This document shows, piece after piece, positions 10,692 to 18,399 of a DNA stretch of 42,256 nucleotides (positions are counted from its first letter, which is position 1; every line of letters starts with the position of its first letter). A program made the position numbers and the translations under genes. The notes under the pieces are model-generated. The model saw only the letters and a list, made by a program, of their open reading frames with translations. It did not search any database and was not told where the DNA came from. The DNA comes from Prorocentrum cordatum (taxonomy: Eukaryota > Sar > Dinophyceae > Prorocentrales > Prorocentraceae), in contig CAUYUJ010014546.1 of assembly GCA_963575745.1 (NCBI GenBank), forward strand, positions 164,456 through 206,711, read 5' to 3'.

Positions 10692-11210
10692 TACCGAAGT
10701 GTCTTGGGGGCCCGCAACGGGCTTCCCTGGGGGTCCCTTGGGGCCTATTGGGGCTTCCGGGGGGCCTCTTGGGAGCCTCACGGGGCTTCTTGGGAGCCTC
10801 TTGATGGCCTCTGGGGGCGTCCTAGGAGCCTCTCAGGCCAGAGACCTCGAAATCGCGCTCTTCGGGCCCTCTTGGGTCGCTCTTGGGGCTCTCTTGGGGC
10901 GCTCTCGAGGCCCTCTTGACTTATCTGGGGGGCCTCCTGGGCCGTCTCTGGGTTTTCTTGGGAGGCCGTCTTGGAGCGATCTGAAGGGCCTCTGACGCGG
11001 TCCGGGACCGTGGGGAGGCGGAACATGGGAGAGAGCAAGAATGCTTCAAAAACCATAGGGAAATAAATGATTTTCGGCTTCTGGGGCCCGTTGGAGGGGC
11101 CTCTGGAGGCGCTCTTGGGGCGTTTGGCGGCGTCGTCGGCCGTCCTGAGGCCATCTTCGGCGTGTCTGGGGCCTCTGTGGGCTGTCTGTGGGCGTCCTGG
11201 GAGCCCGGAA

Positions 11211-11245
11211 GTCATGTTCCCGGAGAAACTTCCGGGAACATGATT
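11211..11245. repeat. Hairpin family copy G
   Basis: CATGTTCCCGGAG, loop AAAC, TTCCGGGAACATG (11213-11242), 12 of 13 stem pairs. Relative to copy D both arms changed together (TCCCCAGAA/TTCTGGGGA versus TTCCCGGAG/TTCCGGGAA), so pairing is kept despite sequence change. Confidence 0.8.
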
Positions 11246-11723
11246 TCGAACGAGGCCCTCTTCGGCCTCCCTGAGGCCGTCTTGGGGGCCTCCTGGGCTG
11301 GCTTTGGGGCCTCTTGGGCCGTCTTGGGGAGTTCCGTGAGCCCCATAGGACGACTCCTTTGGGCCGTCTTGGGCCCTCTTGGGTCTCTCTTGGGCTGTCT
11401 TGTGGCTCCTCGGGGGCGTCTGGGGTTCTGCGAAGACGAAGCCAACGAGTATGCTGAAAATGTACGTTTTACGTTTTACGGAAGAAATGGGCTGACTTTT
11501 GCCTCTTGAAGGCCCTCTGGGGGCCCTCACGGGCCCTCTTGGAGCGCTCTTGGGCGTCTTCGGGGCCTCTTCAGGCTTTCTTCACCATCTGTACGGCCCG
11601 CGTGGCCTGTCGTGGGCAATTTGGAAGCGGCCTGGGGCATTCCCGGGGGATCTGTGACCCCCCAAAGGTTCGGGGGGCGGCCATGGGGGATGACGGCACC
11701 GATTCTGCCCCCGCGGGCCTACT

Positions 11724-11762
11724 CAATATATATATATATATAGATGGCAACAAGAGAGCGAA

Positions 11763-11801
<39 letters not shown>

Positions 11802-11825
11802 GAGAAATATAACACATCGTTATAT

Positions 11826-11909
<84 letters not shown>

Positions 11910-11975
11910 AAAACATAGAGAGCGATAGCGACAGAGAGAGAGAGAGAGAGAAAGAGCGATGGAAAAGAGGGAGAG
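11724..11975 (+). repeat. (TA)n and (GA)n microsatellites
   Basis: TA runs at about 11727-11742, 11768-11795 and 11820-11862, then GAGAGA from 11864 to about 11905 and again to about 11950. The GA purines are on the plus strand. Confidence 0.95.
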
Positions 11976-12070
11976 AGAGACAACACATTACAAACAACAT
12001 AATGCACATTTCCCAGTCAGTGTTTGCACTTCGGGGTTGTTGCTTGTGGAATAAAGAATTGGTCCAGGCG

Positions 12071-12360
12071 GTCGGTCTGGCGGCTATGTTGCCGCCGTCG
12101 CCTAAGCCTGATTGTCGGTCTGGCGGCTATGGACTATGTTGCTGCTGTCGCCGTCCCGTCGCCGTCGTCTGGGTCAGTTTGTCGGTCTGGCGGCTATATT
12201 GCCGCTGTCGCCGCCCCGTCGCCGCCCGTCGTCAGGGCATGACGGTCGGTCTGACGGCTATGTTGCCACGGCCGCCACCCCGTCGCCGCCGCCCGTCGTC
12301 TGAGGCTGTCTGTTGGTCTGGCGGGTATGTTGTCACCGTCGCCGCCCGTCGCCCTTGTAT
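12071..12360 (+). repeat. Minisatellite, five copies of 43-67 bp
   Basis: Each unit starts GTCGGTCTGGCGGCTAT (12071, 12114, 12181, 12245, variant GTTGGTCTGGCGGGTAT near 12311) and continues with GCCGCC/GTCGCC-rich sequence. Unit lengths vary through indels in the GCC-rich tail. Open frames over it are repeat-derived. Confidence 0.85.
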
Positions 12361-12534
12361 GGCACCACATAACCGTTTTTAAAAGGCAATTCGTAGATTA
12401 TCCCCCCCCCCAGGATTATCCGCACCCCTTTTGGTATTGCGATTTGCAAATGATTCTGCCCCATCGTCCATCCAAAAAATTGCTTCGTAGCATCCCACCC
12501 AGGCCGGTATCCGCCCCGCCGTCATCCTTCGCAA

Positions 12535-12905
12535 AACATGCAATGCGCGCGCACTCGTTTATCAAATATCATCGGTGTTCTAGAAACCCTTGCAAATGAA
12601 ACGAAACGCACACGCGCGTGTCATCGCGCGCGTATGCCAGAATCCTTCAAAAACCGTCGGTTTCTGAAGGGTATCGAAATCGAGTGTCCGAAACACATAT
12701 TAAAACACATCGCCTCGCAACACGGACTTTCAAAACAAAGCTTGCGCGCGCGCTCTTGTGAACCCTTATGAAAGCCATCGATGCCCAAACCGAGTGTCCA
12801 ACACACATACAGCAACATATGGTTTCGCAACATCAGTTTTCAAAACAGCGTGCACTCGCACTCTTGCGAATTCTTGAAAAACCCACAGGTGTTTCAACAT
12901 GTTCG
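12535..12905 (+). repeat. Degenerate ~110-bp tandem repeat
   Basis: GAGTGTCC..ACACACAT..TCGCAACA..CTTTCAAAACA..GCGCACTC..CTTGCGAA..C recurs with 110-bp spacing (GAGTGTCC at 12682 and 12792), and a poorer third copy lies to the left near 12540-12650. It is AT-richer than its surroundings. No coding function is supported. Confidence 0.65.
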
Positions 12906-12974
12906 TGGAATTCTTCCGAACGGGCCTCTCGCGCCGCATGCCGACATCATTCGCACGCCCTTGCGAGCGTGCTG

Positions 12975-13230
12975 CGGGGGGAGGGGGGGGGGGGCGCGAT
13001 CCGTGTCAAAGAATACCATGCGGGCCACTCTCGCGCGTCGGCCGCGCGCGCATGTCGAACTCTGTCCGAAACCTTCATCACCGACGCGAGGACGCCGTCA
13101 TCGTCGTCGGCGTGATCAGTATCGTCACCCGCACTGGCCGCGCCTTCGTCGTTGTCAACATCGCCACCAGCGTCGCTACTATCATCATCGTCGTGTCTAC
13201 CGTTGTCGACGTTGCCATGATACCGCGCCC
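12975..13230. other. G-run and GTC/ATC-rich low-complexity spacer
   Basis: A run of G with one A (12975-12994) precedes sequence dominated by GTC, ATC and GCC trinucleotides (13090-13215). All three frames are open in places because of the trinucleotide bias. I see no gene. Confidence 0.5.
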
Positions 13231-13499
13231 GTCCAAGTCGCCGACTCGCAGTGAAGTGCCCGCTGGGATATTCCCAGCGGTCAGCGCCACCGCGGCCGCG
13301 TCGGTCGAGCCAAACTAGCTGGCCGCTGCGCGCGCGTGTTTGGGCTGGAGCGGCCGCAGAGATGCACCAGCCAACGCCAAGCATGCATTTCAATCGCCAC
13401 CGCATGGGTTTTGCAAAATAAGTTGCGGGTGGGTGGATAGGGGTGTTTGCAAGAGCATGGGATGGGTCAACTCGTTTGCTAAACTAAATTTTCCACACG

Positions 13500-13660
13500 T
13501 GCATATATGTATATGTAGATGTATGTGTATATGTATATGTACAGGTATAGGTATGTGTGTATGTATGTATGTATGTATGCATGCATGCATGCATGCATGC
13601 ATGTATGTATGTATGTATGTATGTAAATATGTCTATCTATACATATATATACATAGCACC
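13500..13660 (+). repeat. (ATGT/ATGC)n tetranucleotide microsatellite
   Basis: TATATGTATATGTAGATGT.. leads into pure ATGT, then a self-complementary GCATGCATGC block (13577-13602), then ATGT again to about 13625. Confidence 0.95.
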
Positions 13661-13673
13661 ACACAGAATGCAG

Positions 13674-13902
13674 CACGTGGATTGCACAACAAATATTGTA
13701 CCACGTCGATTGTAGCACATGGGTTGCGTGCCACATAGGTCGCGCCACATCTATTGCACAACATAGTTTGTTCCACATATACTGCACCACAACATAGGTT
13801 GAGCCGCATAGATAGCTCCACAAATATTGCACAACATCGACTGCACCGGGTACGTTGCGCCACACAGACTCGTCCACACAGACTGCACACCATCGGTTGC
13901 TA
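13674..13902 (+). repeat. 14-nt minisatellite
   Basis: About fifteen diverged units close to CCACATAGATTGCA (for example CCACATCTATTGCA, CCACATATACTGCA, CCACACAGACTGCA), mostly exactly 14 nt long. Frames running through it on both strands follow the repeat. Confidence 0.8.
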
Positions 13903-13947
13903 GAAGCACACTGTTTGGGGTCGACGCTGGCTAACACATCTACAGAG

Positions 13948-13949
13948 AT

Positions 13950-13983
<34 letters not shown>

Positions 13984-14018
13984 AACAAGAGAGAGAAAGA
14001 GAGAGAGAGAGAGAGAAG
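13948..14018 (+). repeat. (GA)n microsatellite
   Basis: GAGAGA run with AGAAACAAG interruption. It lies just past the 3' end of IFT22 in its transcription sense. Confidence 0.95.
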
Positions 14019-14026
14019 GCATGCCC

Positions 14027-15397
14027 TCAACCGCCCTTCATCACGTCCTCCTCCTCCTGGCGCTGCCTGTCGAGCACGGTCTGCCGCACCGTCTCAACGA
14101 ACGCGCAGAAGTTCTTCCTGGAGGAACCAGCGACTGCGTAAACAAGAACTTTCGGAGCTCCGCGCGGACTTCTTGGATCGGGGCTGGGTTTCTCTCCCTG
14201 GCGCGCGGAGCGCGCCAGGGGCGGCGCCAGGGCGGCGATCCAAGAATTCCGTGCGGAGCTCCCAGAATTTGCGCTTATGCTGTTTTTCTTCTCCGACTTC
14301 CGTACGCCCGCCATGTCGTCCGGGGTCACCGCCGCCGCCGGGCTGACGCCCGCCTGCGCGAGCTTCGCGGGCAGCGGGGCACGCTTGGCGTCGGTCCGGC
14401 GCAGCGACTGCACGACTAACACCTGGCTCGGGGGGGCAAACATGGTGCGGTGACATGAAGGGGCCCTGAGACACACAGATGAATACACACAAATAAAAAG
14501 GCTCCCCATATTTTCCCATATTTTCTGGGTTCCTGTCTTCCCGCCCACTTCCCATATCTTCCCATATTTTCTGGGGAGTCGACGATTCATGTGTCTGTGT
14601 GTTCCTTTCCCTCATGGAAGGACGGTGCGGTGACAAGCCGCGCGGTGACCTCGGAGCCCCCAGAGGCCTCCGCGTTCGGCCCGTCCGCGCACCGTCCTGG
14701 GGCCCCCCGAGGCCACCGGTCGTCGCCCGAGGCGCCCTCGGAGAACCGGCCCACGGCCCAAGACCGTGCGACCACCTCGGGTCCCCACGGACGCACCACG
14801 CGGTGTGGCCACTGCCACCGTTTGGGGTGAAGGGGCCCTGGGACACACAAATAAATGCACACAGATAAAAAGATCCCCCATATTTTCCCATGTTTTCTGG
14901 GTTCTGTCCTCCCCCCCACTGGCCATATTTTCCCATATGCTCTCTGGGAGTCGACGATTAATTGTGTCTGTGTGTTTTTTCCCCTCCTGAACTGCCACCG
15001 TTTGGGAGGGGGGGGGCCCCCGAGCCTGGCTCGGGGCGAAGCCCATCTGCCGGGGAAACCACCCGAACCACTGCTCCAGCTCCTGGTCGCTGTTCGGCTT
15101 CTCGGGGTTGTAGACGAGGACGACGCCGGCCGCGTCCTTCTTGATCGCGGGCCAGCACTTGGAGAACTTCGGGTCGCCCGACGCGTCCCACAGCTCGACG
15201 GTCACGCGCTGGGAGCTCCGGATCTCGGTCTCGAACTCCATGATGCGCACTCCCACGGTCGGGCGGTAGATCTCAGAGGCCGTCTCCACGGCCTCGGCCA
15301 GGACGTTGGCGACGAGGGTCTTCCCAGCCTCGCAGGGGCCTACGACTAGAACCTTCTGCTTGGCTCCCGCGTCCGTGGTGGACGATCGCATGGCCAT
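14027..15397 (-). CDS. IFT22: IFT22 (RABL5-like) small GTPase of the IFT-B complex, three exons
   Basis: Exons 15397-15026, 14422-14292 and 14117-14027 join in frame to 197 aa (the human protein is about 185). Residues 20-27 are GPCEAGKT (P-loop, G1); YRPTVGVRIMEFE (44-56) is the switch I region; ELWDASGD (68-75) is the G3 motif, where IFT22 has WDxxGD. The canonical NKxD is absent, as usual in IFT22: the corresponding strand reads VLVVQSLRR. The end, FVETVRQTVLDRQRQEEEDV, matches the C-terminal helix of the family. The protein is known to bind IFT-B (with IFT74/81) in flagellar transport. The start was chosen at the first of two close methionines (MAMRSS) because the P-loop begins 16 residues later; upstream in-frame sequence is basic and unlike the family. 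Intron 1 has a GC-AG border and intron 2 a GA-AG border. No polypyrimidine tract or DinoSL relic is seen directly upstream. Confidence 0.9.
14118..14291 (-). other. IFT22 intron 2 (GA-AG), made of an inverted-repeat element
   Basis: In sense, the intron runs from GAAGAAAAAC to CCTCCAG, and exon 3 begins GAAGAACTTC, so GAAGAA is repeated at both ends and the exact junction is ambiguous within it. The body is a near-perfect hairpin: arms 14154-14180 and 14236-14262 (27 nt, two mismatches), with an inner palindrome CCCTGGCGCGC/GCGCGCCAGGG near 14195-14220. Splicing as placed restores S-E-K-N-F across the junction and the family's C-terminal helix. Confidence 0.8.
14456..14623. mobile_element. 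Short mobile element copy 1 in IFT22 intron 1
   Basis: A 168-bp insertion bounded by perfect 12-bp direct repeats GGTGCGGTGACA (14444-14455 and 14624-14635). Its ends are imperfect inverted repeats (GAAGGGGCCCTGAGACACAC at one end; GTGTCTGTGTG then CCTTTCCCTC at the other). It contains two copies of CCCATATTTTCCCATATTTTCTGGG-like sequence. It is about 85% identical by eye to copy 2. No coding capacity, so it would be non-autonomous. Confidence 0.8.
14827..14990. mobile_element. Short mobile element copy 2 in IFT22 intron 1
   Basis: A 164-bp insertion bounded by perfect 16-bp direct repeats ACTGCCACCGTTTGGG (14811-14826 and 14991-15006), different from those of copy 1. Same body as copy 1: GAAGGGGCCCTGGGACACAC at one end, AGTCGACGATT and TGTGTCTGTGTG near the other. 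Different flanking duplications around the same body show two independent insertions. Confidence 0.82.
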
Positions 15398-15521
15398 GGC
15401 GAGGTCGGGCGCTTTTTGGGGTCGGCGCCGGCCCGGCCCTGCTGCGCACGAGAGGTGGGGAGGCCTCCCGCCACTTGGGCCCGAACGGCTAGCATACCCT
15501 TTTTGGGCACGCACCTCTCGC

Positions 15522-15641
15522 CATCGCTCGGACGTCCATTTCCCGTGCATTTTTCGGGTTCGTGTTTTTTTTTTTTGCTCGATGGTCCAGGATCGTTCTC
15601 AACGGTTCTCGCCGAGAAAAAATGCACACATCCGAGCGATG
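15522..15641. repeat. Inverted-repeat element upstream of IFT22
   Basis: Outer arms CATCGCTCGGACGT (15522-15535) and ACATCCGAGCGATG (15628-15641) pair with one mismatch, and inner arms GTGCATTTTTCGG and CCGAGAAAAAATGCAC (near 15546 and 15612) also pair. The loop holds a 13-14-nt T run. It lies about 125 bp upstream of the IFT22 start codon in transcription sense and might be a mobile element or an unrecognised intron. Confidence 0.55.
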
Positions 15642-16058
15642 CCAGGTCTGGGAGCAGCTCTCTGACTGTTCGATCAGACAGCCAGTGGAGGAATAGTCGC
15701 GACCGCGTCGCGTGAGGCGCTGCGTCAGAATTGGGCACGCAAGACAGTGTGCTGAGCAAGCCATAGTGGCGTCCGCGCCCAGGAACCAACCCGAATGGAC
15801 CGCAGAATGCGGTGTCCATATGCTTGGCAGATGCTTCCTGTGCAAGGTGGCCTGCGCCCTCGTGCATGCTGGCATATATTGTGACCATTGGACATGTCGA
15901 GCGAGATCCGATACGCTGTATTGACAACGTGCCAGCTGCGATAGATGGTGTACACGTCTGTGCCATGCACGCACGCACTCTACTGCTGTCTGCTGCTGCT
16001 GCTCCTCTGCGCCCTGCTCGTGTGCATTCACAGCGGGCCCGCACGAGAAACCATGACT
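15642..16058. other. No recognisable gene
   Basis: Unique sequence with overlapping short frames on both strands. No domain or RNA gene is recognisable. Confidence 0.5.
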
Positions 16059-16255
16059 AAAAGAAGAAACAACGCCGTAAACATAAACTTTTGGCGCTCC
16101 GTGCGGATTGCTTGGATCTGCGCTGGACCCTTATCCCCGGCGCGCGTAGCGCGCCAGGGGTCCAGCGCCCGAGGCGCCGCTGGGGAGGCCCAGCGCGGAT
16201 CTACGAAATCCGCGCGGAGCGCAGACAGCTTGTCTTCATGGTGCTTTTCTTCTTC
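16059..16255. mobile_element. Second copy of the inverted-repeat element found as IFT22 intron 2
   Basis: Shares with the intron the words CGTAAACA..AACTTT.GG.GCTCCG.GCGGA..CTTGGATC on one side and GCGGAGC..ATGCT/GTGCT..TTTCTTCTTC on the other. Arms 16094-16126 and 16190-16222 pair almost throughout. The centre again carries a palindrome CCCCGGCGCGC..GCGCGCCAGGGG. The ends are AAAAGAAGAAAC and GCTTTTCTTCTTC. The copy differs enough from the intron to be an old relative rather than a recent duplicate. It may be an intron of an unrecognised minus-strand gene. Confidence 0.7.
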
Positions 16256-16306
16256 GAATGGCGCCAACCATGACGACGTCTCACTTTTCGAGGAGAACAA
16301 CTATCG

Positions 16307-16433
16307 TGTTGGGAGGAGGGGGTTGGGAGGGTGAAGGGTAGGAGCAATAGCATCCGGATGCAATGAACGATACCTTCGGCCGCCTACGGGTGAGGATATC
16401 CTCATCTCTCCCAACCCCATCCTCCCAACCCGA
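16307..16433. mobile_element. Element with ~26-bp terminal inverted repeats
   Basis: Left end GTTGGGAGGAGGGGGTTGGG and right end CCCAACCCCATCCTCCCAAC pair over about 26 nt with few mismatches; about 75 bp of unique sequence lies between. No clear target duplication (only ATC on both sides). Looks like a miniature inverted-repeat element. Confidence 0.5.
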
Positions 16434-16439
16434 TCAGTG

Positions 16440-16655
16440 TCTTCCTGACCTTTTGCACCCGCGGACCCAAACATCTGGCCGCTCCAATTTTTTCGATGCG
16501 TGGGCCCTGGAGGTCCAGACCGTTTCCCTGGGGCCGGTTTCTCGTCCTGAGCCGTTTTCTGACGTTCCCGAGGCCTGGCGAGGGCGTCCCCGAGGCCGGA
16601 AACCGTCAAAACCCCGCCGCTCCAAATGTTGTTGGGGCGTCGGATCTCCGGGCTC
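16440..16655 (+). repeat. Dispersed repeat family, copy 1
   Basis: Contains GGCCGCTCC..TCGATGCGTGGGCCC..GGAGGTCCAGACC and CGTCCTGAGCCGTTTTCTG followed by CCCGAGGCC.GGCGAGGGC. The same string occurs inverted at 28198-28378 and, decayed, at 40553-40690. The plus-strand translation of copies 1 and 2 is alike (EVQT.S.GPVSRPEPFS), but copies lack a start and are joined to repeat tracts, so coding is uncertain. Confidence 0.75.
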
Positions 16656-16665
16656 CTCCCCGGGC

Positions 16666-16815
16666 CCAGGAGGAGGAGGAGGAGGAGGAGGAGGAGGAGG
16701 AGGAGGAAGAGGAGGAGGAGGAGGAGGAAGGAGGAGGAGGAGGAGGAGGAGGAGGAGGAGGAGGGGGAGAAAGAGGGGGAGGGGGAGGGGAAGAGGGGGA
16801 GGGGGAGGAGGACAA
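16666..16815 (+). repeat. (GGA)n polypurine tract
   Basis: GGA repeat with AGA and GGG variants, starting directly after repeat-family copy 1. Confidence 0.97.
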
Positions 16816-17042
16816 GCTAGGTGCGTTCGCGTCATATCTGACATCCAACCCCTCCCTCCCATCCCTTACCATGGCGCAGATCCCCTCTCTACTTGCACAG
16901 TCGGATGTCAAACAGGGCGATGATCCCGAAAGGGTGCGCGATGCATTGTAGAGCACGGCATGGCATGGCGTAGAAGAGCACCGCGAAGTGTAGTATCAAC
17001 CTAGCATTGCATTGCATGCCGTGGCATGGCACGGGAAATGAC

Positions 17043-17250
17043 GCCAGCGCTGCAGCGGGAGCACGAGTCGAAACGAGCGGAAGCGCGGAAATGCAGCCAG
17101 CGCTGCAGCGGGAGCACGATTCGGAACGAGCGAAAGCACGGAAATGAGGCCAGCGCTGCAGCGAGAGCACGATTCAGAAGGAGCGGGGCCCGAAAATGAG
17201 GCCAGCGCCTCAGCGAGAGCAGCATTTTTGGACAAAATGCAAGCGAAAAC
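17043..17250 (+). repeat. 53-bp tandem repeat, four copies
   Basis: GCCAGCGCTGCAGCGRGAGC then ACGA.TC..AA.GAGCG..GC.CG.AAATG; copies start at 17043, 17096, 17149 and 17201. A further pair occurs at 17650-17740 with the same flanking TGCA.GCGAAAACC.AACTCC sequence. Confidence 0.85.
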
Positions 17251-17264
17251 CTAACTCCGGGGAA

Positions 17265-17765
17265 GGCTTCCCGGGCGCCAGAAGCAGAAATTCAGCATTT
17301 TCAAAAGAAATATGTGTATTAGAATGGCCTTTTTTCGGCGCCGCCTTGGAACTCGAACTGGCTCCGGACCCGGCCCAGGCGCCGGCCCGGGCGCCGGCTC
17401 GGGCATCCGGCCCGGGCGCCGGCTCGGGCGCCGGCCTGGGCGTCGGAATCGGCCCGGGAGGCCTCCCCGGACGCCGGAAGCAGAAATTCAGCATTTTCCA
17501 AAGAAAAAATGTGTGTTAGAATGGCCTTTTTTCGGCGCCGCCTCGGAACTCGATTTTCCTGCGCCGGCTGGAACCGGCTCCGGACCCGGCCCGAGCGCCG
17601 GCCTGGGCGCCGGCTCGGGCGTGCAGCCCGGGCGCCGGCGGAAATGATGCCAGCGCTGCAGCGGGAGCACGACTCGGAACAAGCGGGGCCCGAAAATGAT
17701 GCCGGCGCCTCAGCGAGAGCAGCATTTTGGAAAAAATGCAGGCGAAAACCAAACTCCGGGGAAAC
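17265..17765 (+). repeat. Segmental ~190-bp duplication with GGCGCC-rich spacers
   Basis: The block CGCC.GAAGCAGAAATTCAGC..TTTTTTCGGCGCCGCCT.GGAACTCGA occurs at about 17276-17358 and 17470-17552, each followed by CCGGACCCGGCCC and runs of GCGCCGGC. The 53-bp repeat end (17200-17260) recurs after the second block (17700-17760). The region therefore grew by nested duplication. Confidence 0.8.
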
Positions 17766-17851
17766 CTGTGTAAAAAACAGTACGCGGGGGGGGGGCGAAT
17801 GTTCCCAAGACGTCATCAGGGGAAGAGGGAGAGTAGTATTCATATTGAGTA

Positions 17852-18115
17852 ATTGTGGAGGGGGAGGAGGAAGGAGGAGGAGGAGGAGGAGGAGGAGGAG
17901 GGAGGAGGAGGAGGAGGAGAGAGGAGGAGGAGGAGGAGGAGGAGGAGGAGGAGGAGGAGGAGGAGGGGGAGCAGGGTGAGGGGGAGGAGCAGGAGGGGAG
18001 GAGGAGGAGGGGGAGGAGGAGGAGGAGGAGGAGGAGGAGGAGGAGGAGGGAGGGAGGAGGAGGAGGAGAAGGAGGAGGAGGAGGAGGAGGAGGAGGAGGA
18101 GGAGGAGGGGGGCCA
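17852..18115 (+). repeat. (GGA)n polypurine tract
   Basis: About 260 bp of GGA/GGG-rich repeat with a short break AGCAGGGTGAGG near 17970. Confidence 0.97.
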
Positions 18116-18243
18116 GCGCCAGGCCTGGTCGTGCAACCTAGGGACGGGAGCACGGGCCTTTACATTCTAAAGCTACACGGGACTTAAGGATTTGCCCGTC
18201 TTTGGATGGCGACCAGCCCATATAGCAAAGATGACATAATTCT

Positions 18244-18399
18244 GTGGAGGAGGAGGAATGAGGAGGGGGGGGGAGGAGGAGGAAGAGGAGAAGGAGGAGG
18301 GGGAGGAGGAGGAGGAGGAGGAGGAGGAGGAAAAGGAGGAGGAGGAGGAGGAGCAGGAGGAGGAGGAGGAGGAGCAGGAGGAGGAGCAGAGGAGGAGGA
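18244..18399 (+). repeat. (GGA)n tract, left part of LINE-1 target
   Basis: GGA repeat with AGCAGG interruptions that ends at the 3' end of LINE-1. Its last 15 bases (18385-18399) are one copy of the LINE's target-site duplication. Confidence 0.95.
18385..18399. repeat. LINE-1 target-site duplication, 3' side
   Basis: AGCAGAGGAGGAGGA, identical to 25028-25042. It directly abuts the seven T (A in sense) at the LINE 3' end. Confidence 0.9.

Larger units (their letters stand above)
9370..11600. repeat. GC-rich degenerate repeat tract with hairpins
   Basis: About 2.2 kb built from variants of GGGGCCTCTTGGG-type words. Longer motifs recur: TCTGAAGGGCCTC (9885, 9956, 10349 as a variant, 10980), CCAGAGACCTCGAAAT (about 9763 and 10842), and a TTCAAAAACCAT motif (about 10022 and 11039). 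This gives an imperfect period of 1.02-1.08 kb. Hairpins CATG..CATG are embedded (see separate entries). Open frames in several phases on both strands come from the scarcity of A/T-rich stop codons, so I do not call a gene. Confidence 0.75.
14423..15025 (-). other. IFT22 intron 1 (GC-AG), flanked by 12-bp direct repeat
   Basis: In sense, exon 1 ends CCCCGAGCCAG, then the intron begins GCTCGGGGG and ends CCCCCCGAGCCAG, followed by GTGTTAGTC of exon 2. CCCCGAGCCAGG is present at both junctions (direct repeat) and the intron ends GCTCGGGGG/CCCCCCGAGC are inverted repeats. The joined protein reads GFAPSQ-VLVVQS, matching the uninterrupted family alignment. The 603-nt intron holds two related short insertions (14456-14623 and 14827-14990). 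Confidence 0.82.

Noticed and set aside
13390-13602. His/Ile/Thr-rich frame
   Set aside because: Translation of the ATGT/ATGC microsatellite.
14612-15550. Reading IFT22 as one 312-codon open frame without introns
   Set aside because: The frame beyond 15026 is repeat and intron sequence; the family's C-terminal helix is only recovered by joining the two downstream exons. The upstream extension to 15550 is not family-like.
16496-16951. Frames with poly-Glu, poly-Arg or poly-Gly
   Set aside because: Direct translation of the GGA microsatellite; the same applies at 8063, 17852, 18244, 27713 and 39540.
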